Below, one piece after another: positions 13,142 to 18,290 of a stretch of DNA of 18,290 nt. Position 1 is the stretch's first letter; each line of letters begins with the position of its first letter. The notes beneath the pieces were generated by a model. It made no database searches. It had not been told where the DNA came from and saw only the letters and a list, made by a program, of their open reading frames with translations. The position numbers were made by a program, and so were the translations under genes. The stretch comes from Clostridiaceae bacterium (GTDB taxonomy: Bacteria; Bacillota; Clostridia; Saccharofermentanales; DTU023): assembly GCA_012841255.1 (NCBI GenBank), contig DUUZ01000090.1, positions 1 through 18,290 of the forward strand. The letters are read 5' to 3'.

Positions 13142-13927
13142 TTACTCCAGATAACGCTGTCTTAAAGCGGATAGATCATGGGAATCGAGATTCAGCCGCT
13201 CCCTGGCATAGTCTTCAAAGCGGGGATAGACCCGCACATGCCGGAAGGCGGCTTCCAGGTATTCGTCCTTGACGACCAGCATGTCCCGGATCATGGTGAG
13301 AAGATGAGGATCCGTAATTCCCCGGGTCAGATGCTGAAGTTCCCGGGCCATGGCCTCTTCCCGGTAGCGGTTGGAAAGCAGGTAATCTCCTCGGACCTCC
13401 TCTTCGGGAACTCCCAGGGCCAGAAGGATCAGGGCGGCCAGGACGCCGGTCCGGTCCTTGCCTGCAGAACAGTGAAAAAGGACCGGTTTTTCTCCGTTTT
13501 CCAGCATTTCCCGGATGATTCCGCCAAAGATGGCCGGATTCTCCCCCATATCTGAATAGAGGCGGGTCAGAAAACCTCCGAAATTGGAAAGCACCTCTGG
13601 GGGTACAGATAAAGGAATGAAGTCTTCATCATCTCCTTTTTGATTGGGGAAAGGAAAGGCCATATTCAGAGCCCGCATCTCACCTTCCATGGAGGTCACA
13701 ACCGGCCGGTGCCGGTACTCGATGCCGTCGGGCAGAGTGTAGGGCTCCTGGCGGGTTTCGTCGGCGGAGCGGAGATCAAAGACCAGGGAAAGAGCCAGAG
13801 GTTCCAGGTAACCGGACAATTCCTCATCGGGAAAACTCAGATGGCCGCTTCGAAAAAGCATGCCCTCCTTCACCTTCTTCCCGTCAAGTCCTCCATATCC
13901 TCCAAGTTCACGCAGATTTACGATCAT
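13142..13927 (-). CDS. Tyrosine/dual-specificity-type protein phosphatase
   Basis: The protein is 261 aa from ATG 13927. I prefer this start because AAAGGGG precedes it and the conserved N-terminus NLRELGGYGGLDGKKVKEG begins immediately; an ATG at 13960 would add 11 polar residues but sits on a TATAAT with no ribosome binding site. The catalytic P-loop HCSAGKDRTG is at 152-161 (Cys153 nucleophile, Arg159), and the acidic strand VFDLRSADETR (49-59) matches the bacterial Tyr phosphatase family. Such enzymes dephosphorylate proteins or, in some cases, phosphoinositides. Substrate is unknown. It is followed by pcm after 3 nt. Confidence 0.9.
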   Translation of the reverse strand: MIVNLRELGGYGGLDGKKVKEGMLFRSGHLSFPDEELSGYLEPLALSLVFDLRSADETRQEPYTLPDGIEYRHRPVVTSMEGEMRALNMAFPFPNQKGDDEDFIPLSVPPEVLSNFGGFLTRLYSDMGENPAIFGGIIREMLENGEKPVLFHCSAGKDRTGVLAALILLALGVPEEEVRGDYLLSNRYREEAMARELQHLTRGITDPHLLTMIRDMLVVKDEYLEAAFRHVRVYPRFEDYARERLNLDSHDLSALRQRYLE

Positions 13928-13985
13928 AGGCAGCCCCTTTCCCTTGCTTCTTCCATCCATTATAGGGAAGAGGATGGGCGATCCG

Positions 13986-14834
13986 TTACCGATTGTCCTC
14001 CCAGTCGGATAGAAACTGCCGGACCCGGTCCGCCGGCATCATCAGGCCATGGCGGAAGAAGCGGAAGACATTCTCTCCGCCAGCCAGACTAATCCCCGCA
14101 ATCTCGCCTGAAGCATTCAAGACAGGACCGCCGCTGCTGCCCCGTGACACGTAGGCCGTATGGCGGATCATGGGATACTGGACCCGACCTGAGGCATCCT
14201 TGAAATGGACCGGTGAGAGATTCCTGATTTTCCCGTAGCTGATCCGGTTTCGCACCCCCTCCGGGTTGCCGATCGAGACCACGGGTTCCCCGGTTTTGAG
14301 GTCCCCGCTATAAAGGGGAAGGGCCGAAAAGGGGCCTTCAGATACAAAACTCAGAATCGCCAGATCATAGGCTTCATCCGTATACTCCAGCCGGGCCGAA
14401 GGATAACGGCTGTAATACCCCGTAATCCCGCCCAGGGGCCACTTGCCAGTCTGCTCAAAATATTCCGGGAAAGTCAAATCCCGGTAATCCAGCACCCGAT
14501 AAAAAACCTGTCCCCGGTCGACAAATTCCAGGGCATGGCGGGCGGTCAGGAAATAGCAGGTATTCCCCTCTTTCATAAAGATAACGCCGCTGCTGCCGAC
14601 CCCGTAAGCGATGCTGTTCTCTTCGCGGATCTCGTTGACTAGCAGGATCGTCGCCTGCATAACTTCTTCCGTGATCATGCCCGAAAGCTCGGGATTAACG
14701 TAGTTCTTGGCATGGTACTCGTAATAAAAGGAAGCAAAATAGGAAAAGAGAAATCCGATCAGGATAAAAACGGGAATCGAGACAAGTTGAAGGGTCTTCT
14801 TTTTCATTGATACTGTCTTCTTCCCCTTTGGCAT
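13986..14834 (-). CDS. Membrane-anchored trypsin-like serine protease
   Basis: This 282-aa protein has a basic N-terminus, a single signal-anchor helix (about 15-37, PVFILIGFLFSYFASFYYEY) and an extracytoplasmic chymotrypsin-fold domain. The catalytic triad is visible: His100 in FLTARHALEF, Asp157 in EAYDLAILSF, Ser234 in SRGSSGGPVLN. SIGNPEGVRNRISYGKI is the usual HtrA/trypsin-like segment. No PDZ domain follows, unlike HtrA. It probably acts in cell-surface protein quality control. The annotated ATG 14834 abuts a stem-loop; an in-frame ATG at 14807 (MKKKTLQLVS) has AAGGGGAAG upstream at a long spacing, so the start is uncertain. It leads the operon with the phosphatase, pcm, the acidic protein and pepF. 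Confidence 0.88.
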   Translation of the reverse strand: MPKGKKTVSMKKKTLQLVSIPVFILIGFLFSYFASFYYEYHAKNYVNPELSGMITEEVMQATILLVNEIREENSIAYGVGSSGVIFMKEGNTCYFLTARHALEFVDRGQVFYRVLDYRDLTFPEYFEQTGKWPLGGITGYYSRYPSARLEYTDEAYDLAILSFVSEGPFSALPLYSGDLKTGEPVVSIGNPEGVRNRISYGKIRNLSPVHFKDASGRVQYPMIRHTAYVSRGSSGGPVLNASGEIAGISLAGGENVFRFFRHGLMMPADRVRQFLSDWEDNR

Positions 14835-14866
14835 CGGGCAAAAAATATCTTCTTACTTTTTGCCCG
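14835..14866 (-). other. Perfect 10-bp stem-loop abutting the protease start codon
   Basis: CGGGCAAAAA (14835-14844) and TTTTTGCCCG (14857-14866) are perfect complements with a 12-nt spacer. The stem ends one base before ATG 14834. The T-run lies inside the stem, not after it, so it is not a usual terminator in either direction. It may occlude initiation at 14834 or be a protein-binding palindrome. Confidence 0.6.
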
Positions 14867-14909
14867 GTCATTTTTCCAAATCTTATGATACCGAAGATCC
14901 GTGCCGGTG

Positions 14910-14944
14910 AGGACTAAATATAGTCCTGACTGCCATTGTCTGAA
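14910..14944 (-). promoter_or_regulatory. Candidate promoter and palindromic operator for the protease operon
   Basis: A perfect palindrome AGGACTA-AATA-TAGTCCT (14910-14927, plus-strand reading) has at its centre a minus-strand -10-like TATATT (14917-14922). TTCAGA (14939-14944) lies 16 nt upstream as a weak -35. A further CAGGACT copy lies nearby on the minus strand. The 14867-15011 stretch otherwise has no gene. Confidence 0.4.
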
Positions 14945-15007
14945 GTCCTGCTTAATGAAAGGGCCTATAGACGAATCCGAACAAGGAATATATGAAAGTG
15001 ACCCAAG

Positions 15008-15023
15008 ACCCTCACCGGAGGGT
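15008..15023 (-). other. Hairpin over the stop codon of the AlbA_2 gene
   Basis: ACCCTC (15008-15013) and GAGGGT (15018-15023) form a 6-bp stem with a 4-nt loop. It overlaps the stop codon at 15012-15014. A good T-tract is missing, so terminator function is uncertain. Confidence 0.35.
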
Positions 15024-16286
15024 ATAGGAGGTTCCCGGACCACGACCTTGTTTTTTAATCAGACCTTTATCCAGCAATTTATTCAGCAAACGGATCGTCT
15101 TGGCCTTGTCAAAGCCCGTCTTCCCGTCAATTGCATCACGGGTCATTGGATAACTTTCACGGACTGTCTCATAAACCAGGAGTTCGCCTTCAGAAAGATC
15201 CGGCAACATTTCCCGGTAGAGGGGAAGAGTCACCCGTATATGGTGGCTGCTGATCTTGAATGTAGGTTTGATATAGCTTTCCCGATATTGCCTCATGATT
15301 CTGAGAACGCCGGTCCCAAACTTTTCGATCATCTGCAAGCGGCTGAAGACACTTGCGATAAGAGGATTCCGGAGCAGGGACAATTGTTCGTTAAGATAGT
15401 TCTCTTCGCTCATACCGAAAGGCAACCCGCCAGGCGAACTGATCTCCACCCGGTCATCGTACATAGAAATCTGGATATGCCCATTGATATCCCACGCCCT
15501 GTGGACAAGCGCATTAGCCAAGGCTTCCCGAAATGCTTCTTTCGGTATCAATTCTTTTTTCTCTCTGCTGTAACCGACAATTTCTTCGTACTGATAATAT
15601 CTTTCAAAGATTTCCAGAGCATAATCAAATTGTGAGAGAATTGAAATACCCTCCGCTGTACCGCGAAAGAGGATGACGTTAAGATTTTCCCCGAACTTCA
15701 CCATATCAATACCGGAAACAGCTGGATCGTTCCGGTCGCTGAGAAGGCGTGCCGCGACATTGAAATATCCTTCTTTGCCATAAAGTCCCAGTGTTTTCAA
15801 AATGTCCAGAGTCAAATCTTCAATACCCAAAATATCCTGCAGTTTCTTTTCCAGCACCTCGAACTCAAGATTCTGATCACTTGATTGACTTGACTCATGG
15901 TTCAAATTTAAGCCAGCCAAAACCAGCCGATTGAGCTCCTGCCGGTCAACCGGTACGGTGGACGTGTCAGATCTTTTATAGGCCTTGTCCTTGTAGTAAT
16001 AGGGAGTATCGGCTCCCCGGCAAACCTCCAGGATAATAAGCGTCTTACCCGCCGCCGACTCGCTTCTCAAACGGTAATCCGGGCGGGGATCGATGGAATC
16101 ATTGATCCTATTCTCAATCCGCAGCATGGCGTCACGTGTAGCAGAGATACCTCTGATTTCACCGTCATCCGCGATACCAAAGACGATCTTCCCGTTATTA
16201 TAGTTGGCAAATGCGCTCACCGTTTTCAAAAAAGTATCGGTCAGCGCTTCCTTGAATTCCAGATCAAATGTTTCCCGTTCGAACAT
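15012..16286 (-). CDS. AlbA_2 (Schlafen-like) domain protein with HATPase_c_4 and C-terminal winged helix
   Basis: This 424-aa protein has an N-terminal AlbA_2 domain (about 5-120; DLEFKEALTD, KTVSAFANYNNGKIVFGIAD). A middle region follows, then a HATPase_c_4 segment (about 247-355; EAFREALANALVHRAWDING, DDRVEISSPGGLPFG, RNPLIASVFSRLQMIEKFGTG). The C-terminal winged helix spans about 365-424 (TRDAIDGKTGFDKAKTIRLL). The family is usually annotated as putative transcriptional regulators or ATP-binding helicase-related proteins; the exact role is not settled. Translation starts at ATG 16286 with GGAG about 8 nt upstream. Codon use seems a little more A+T-rich than its neighbours, which could indicate separate acquisition. 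Palindromes across its promoter suggest it is regulated, perhaps by itself. Confidence 0.9.
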   Translation of the reverse strand: MFERETFDLEFKEALTDTFLKTVSAFANYNNGKIVFGIADDGEIRGISATRDAMLRIENRINDSIDPRPDYRLRSESAAGKTLIILEVCRGADTPYYYKDKAYKRSDTSTVPVDRQELNRLVLAGLNLNHESSQSSDQNLEFEVLEKKLQDILGIEDLTLDILKTLGLYGKEGYFNVAARLLSDRNDPAVSGIDMVKFGENLNVILFRGTAEGISILSQFDYALEIFERYYQYEEIVGYSREKKELIPKEAFREALANALVHRAWDINGHIQISMYDDRVEISSPGGLPFGMSEENYLNEQLSLLRNPLIASVFSRLQMIEKFGTGVLRIMRQYRESYIKPTFKISSHHIRVTLPLYREMLPDLSEGELLVYETVRESYPMTRDAIDGKTGFDKAKTIRLLNKLLDKGLIKKQGRGPGTSYTLR

Positions 16287-16302
16287 ATCTTTGCTCCAAT
16301 CT

Positions 16303-16339
16303 ATGATGTAAGTTTAACATCATGAAACGATAAATGCAA
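16303..16339 (-). promoter_or_regulatory. AlbA_2 gene promoter with palindrome around the -10
   Basis: On the minus strand TTGCAT (16334-16339) and TAAACT (16311-16316) are spaced by 17 nt. The -10 lies in the centre of a perfect palindrome ATGATGT-AAGTTTA-ACATCAT (16303-16323, plus-strand reading), consistent with an operator. Confidence 0.5.
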
Positions 16340-16360
16340 CGATATTTCTATCGTTGCATT
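16333..16360. repeat. Perfect 12-bp inverted repeat over the -35 of the AlbA_2 promoter
   Basis: AATGCAACGATA (16333-16344) and TATCGTTGCATT (16349-16360) are perfect complements separated by TTTC. The submotif AACGATA recurs at 16326-16332, and AACGAT again at 16388-16393. No T-tract follows, so an operator is more likely than a terminator. Confidence 0.7.
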
Positions 16361-16380
16361 GCTTTGCATGTCATTAACAT

Positions 16381-16671
16381 CCCGCTCAACGATGTATGAA
16401 GGCATAAACACTCAGTTCCGGAACCTACGGTTCAGGCAGGCTGGTGCTTCAGCACTGGTTTGTCAAATTGACAGCCCTCCTATACGATAGTAAAAAGCAG
16501 ACAGTCACCAGGACCTGCAAATGCGGGCAGATATTGCCGGCTCAGGAAGCTGATTTTTTTTTCGCAGTTTTCTTCATACTTATTTATCTCTTTCTAAGAC
16601 AAGAAATTTCACAAGAGCAAGCACTCCGTTTATTTACGGACTAAAAATCCAACAAGGAAGGAGGGTTCGAT
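16381..16671 (+). promoter_or_regulatory. Upstream region of the Rieske operon with candidate promoter
   Basis: This gene-free stretch has a consensus -35 TTGACA (16468-16473) followed after 17 nt by TAAAAA (16491-16496, 4/6). The -35 is half of a palindrome TGTCAA-A-TTGACA (16461-16473). Upstream lie GTTCCGGAAC (16415-16424, perfect palindrome), an overlapping GAACC-TAC-GGTTC and a GTGC-TTCA-GCAC hairpin. A T9 run (16554-16562) follows a weak TCAG/CTGA stem about 110 nt before the gene. A short GTG-initiated frame here (16444-16644) has no ribosome binding site, and I do not call it a gene. Confidence 0.45.
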
Positions 16672-16974
16672 ATGGCAACCGAAATCGCTTCCACCCAGGA
16701 TCTCGCGATCGGCGAAATGATGGGTGTTGAAAAGGATGGCACATCTCTTCTGGTCGCTAATGTTGACGGCAGTTTTTACGCCATCAACAATATCTGCACG
16801 CATATGCGCTGCAAGCTTTCAGAAGGCGTATTGACCGGGGATACGGTTCAGTGTCCCTGCCACGGTTCAATCTTCAATGTGAAGACCGGTGCTGTTGAAA
16901 AGGGACCGGCCAACAGTCCCGTCTCTTCGTATCCAATCGAGATCGAGGGCGACAGGATCATGGCTGAGCTGTGA
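16672..16974 (+). CDS. Small soluble Rieske [2Fe-2S] protein
   Basis: This 100-aa protein consists of one Rieske domain. Cluster ligands are C42 and H44 (CTHMRC) and C61 and H64 (CPCHGS). The two extra cysteines C47 and C63 correspond to the disulfide pair of cytochrome bc1-type Rieske proteins, and most dioxygenase-type ferredoxins lack them. There is no signal peptide or membrane anchor, so it should be cytoplasmic and act as an electron carrier. AAGGAAGGAGGG precedes the ATG. It is the first gene of a three-gene operon with a subunit-3-like protein and a GMC flavoprotein, so it probably takes electrons from that dehydrogenase; this partner assignment is inference. Confidence 0.92.
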   Translation: MATEIASTQDLAIGEMMGVEKDGTSLLVANVDGSFYAINNICTHMRCKLSEGVLTGDTVQCPCHGSIFNVKTGAVEKGPANSPVSSYPIEIEGDRIMAEL

Positions 16975-17015
16975 GGCAGTACTTGAGCTTCAGTCTGTTA
17001 AAGGAGCGGAAATAA

Positions 17016-17573
17016 ATGTCATCACCCAAGGATCAAGCACTATTGTTTTTCAGCAAACAGGATATGGAGCTGATCAAGGCCATCTTCGGACGCCTGATCC
17101 CCGGAGATGAGGAAGATCCGGGAGCCGTGGAAGCGGAAGCCCATATCTATCTCGACCGTGCCCTGGCCGGCTTTTACCAGGACAAGAAAGTCACCTACAG
17201 ACGCGGCTTGGCAGCCCTTAATGCCTACAGCCGCCTGAAACACCAAGAAGATTTCACAAATTTGGACAGTGAACAGCAGGACGGTATTCTGACCGACATG
17301 GATGAAGGAAGAGCCAAGGGCTTCGAAAGCCCCGGTGGCCAGGAATTTTTCCAGCTCCTCTTTCTTCATGTCCGCGAGGGCACCTTCTGCGACCCTGCCT
17401 ACCATGGCAACCGCGACCTTTTGGGTTGGAAGATGATCGGCTTTGACGGAGCCCAGGTCTCGCATTTTGAAGAGCACATGGAAATCGGGGCCGACCAGTC
17501 GGAGAGGACGCCGATCCTGACTCTGGCTGACATGCAAAAATTCAACTTTCCGACTCCGGAAAATGGATACTGA
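17016..17573 (+). CDS. Gluconate 2-dehydrogenase subunit 3-like protein
   Basis: This 185-aa helical protein shows the family pattern IFGRLIPGDEEDPGAVEAEA (23-42), IYLDRALAGF (44-53) and the strongly conserved C-terminal block EGTFCDPAYHGNRDLLGWKM (121-140). Subunit 3 proteins bind the GMC flavoprotein subunit and help its folding or export. Most proteobacterial homologues carry a Tat signal; this one has none, in line with a cytoplasmic complex. TAAAGGAG lies upstream of ATG 17016. It follows the Rieske gene after 41 nt and precedes the flavoprotein gene after 13 nt. Physiological substrate is not implied by the family name. Confidence 0.9.
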   Translation: MSSPKDQALLFFSKQDMELIKAIFGRLIPGDEEDPGAVEAEAHIYLDRALAGFYQDKKVTYRRGLAALNAYSRLKHQEDFTNLDSEQQDGILTDMDEGRAKGFESPGGQEFFQLLFLHVREGTFCDPAYHGNRDLLGWKMIGFDGAQVSHFEEHMEIGADQSERTPILTLADMQKFNFPTPENGY

Positions 17574-17586
17574 AGGGAGGAGCAGA

Positions 17587-18290
17587 ATGGCTTTGCTAAA
17601 AAGTTGATGCCGTGATCATCGGCTGCGGAGCGGCCGGCGGGATCATGGCCAAGGAATTATCCACAGGCGGCATGAAAGTCGTCGCTCTGGACCGGGGGGA
17701 TTTCCTGCGGACCCGTGATTGTGCCCAGCTGGATGAACTGAGATACAAGGTGAGAGGGGAACTGCAAAACCCCATCCTGAAAGATACCCCGGTGCAGTGG
17801 AGACCGGATGAAAGTACAGACACCATCGGACTTCCCTTTGTCATGGCGTCGGGCATCGGAGGTTCGGTCCGCCATTACACGGCCCAGCACTGGAGAATGC
17901 TGCCCCACCATTTCGAGCAATACAGCAGGAATGTGGAGCGCTACGGGGCGGATTCGATTCCCAAGGACAGCGGATTGACCGACTGGCCAATACGCTACGA
18001 GGAGCTGGCGCCCTTCTACGACCAGGTTGACGACGAAATCGGGGTATCGGGACAGGCAGGAAATATCGGGGGAGCGATTCAAAATGGAGGCAACCCTTTC
18101 GAGGGCCCCCGAAGGAAAGATTTCCCCATGCCCCCGCTTCTGCCGGGCACTGTTGCCCGGCTGGCAAAACCGGTCATGGAAAACCTGGGCTACGATCCCT
18201 TCCCCAGTCCGTCCTCCATTGCGACAGAATACTATAAGGGCCGGCCGGCCTGCACCTACTGCAGCTACTGCACCAACTACCACTGCTTCA
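17587..18290 (+). CDS. GMC family flavin oxidoreductase (gluconate 2-dehydrogenase large-subunit-like), partial, with apparent 5' frameshift
   Basis: The open frame 17603-18289 encodes a GMC N-terminus: FAD motif AVIIGCGAAGGIMAKEL with the ribose-binding acid in VVALDRG, MASGIGGSVRHYTAQHWRM, then GLTDWPIRYEELAPFYDQ. It continues past the right edge. The natural start ATG 17587 follows a strong GGGAGGAG, but its frame ends at TGA 17605 after MALLKS. Removing one A from the A5 run (17598-17602) would join them as MALLKVDAVIIGCG. In the good frame the codon just before the open part is TAA, so no upstream in-frame start exists, and the only alternative (GTG 17612) would break the FAD motif. Near the edge, C-x2-C-x2-C-x4-C (ACTYCSYCTNYHC) could ligate an iron-sulfur cluster. 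Confidence 0.85.

Noticed and set aside
13142..13960. Upstream ATG 13960 as the phosphatase start
   Set aside because: It overlaps a TATAAT, lacks a ribosome binding site, and adds residues before the conserved N-terminus.
14804..15043. Minus-strand frame across the AlbA_2-protease gap
   Set aside because: It overlaps the AlbA_2 gene end, palindromes and the protease start, and its translation shows no domain or good start.
16444..16644. GTG-initiated 66-codon frame upstream of the Rieske gene
   Set aside because: It has no ribosome binding site, overlaps the predicted promoter and a T9 run, and its hydrophobic stretch arises from T-rich DNA.

Overview
The window looks like chromosomal DNA of a Gram-positive, probably anaerobic Bacillota (Clostridia-like) with moderately high G+C. 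Supporting signs are two lipobox-bearing substrate-binding proteins, an OpuC-type compatible-solute importer, an ECF sigma factor paired with an RsgI-type anti-sigma factor, strong GGAGG-type ribosome binding sites, GTG and TTG starts, and tightly overlapping genes. I cannot name the species. No rRNA, tRNA, CRISPR array or insertion sequence is visible.

Layout. (1) 1-1158, minus: the 5' part of a branched-chain amino acid (LivJ/LivK-type) binding lipoprotein, running off the left edge. (2) 1377-5154, minus: an OpuC-type operon in the order ATPase with CBS domains, permease, permease, binding lipoprotein, then a small uncharacterised gene. It is preceded by a promoter and a leader of about 260 nt with terminator-like logic. 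(3) 5554-7820, plus: an ECF sigma factor overlapping an RsgI-like transmembrane anti-sigma factor that carries four tandem PepSY-type repeats. (4) 7943-8170, plus: a small orphan protein with its own promoter and a strong terminator. (5) 8228-10090, minus: satD, a DUF3307 membrane protein and a DsrE-like protein. An unusual block of interleaved palindromes lies upstream, between satD and pepF. (6) 10244-14834, minus: a housekeeping or protein-quality cluster with a membrane-anchored trypsin-like protease, a DSP/tyrosine phosphatase, protein-L-isoaspartate methyltransferase, an acidic protein of unknown function and a PepF/M3 oligopeptidase. (7) 15012-16286, minus: an AlbA_2/HATPase_c_4 protein whose promoter is straddled by two palindromes. 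(8) 16672-18290, plus: a redox operon of a Rieske protein, a gluconate 2-dehydrogenase subunit-3-like protein and a GMC flavoprotein, which is cut by the right edge and has an apparent single-base frameshift near its start.

How the genes work together. The OpuC genes form one osmolyte importer whose ATPase has the CBS module that in relatives senses ionic strength or c-di-AMP. The sigma/anti-sigma pair is a trans-membrane signalling switch with an unknown extracytoplasmic cue. The Rieske/GMC operon looks like a soluble dehydrogenase with an iron-sulfur relay. The most notable signals are the GDEF-like motif in SatD together with the palindrome block upstream of it, the OpuC leader, the PepSY-bearing anti-sigma factor, the operator-like palindromes upstream of the AlbA_2 gene, and the GMC frameshift. 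None of these proves a new system; they are the best places to look.
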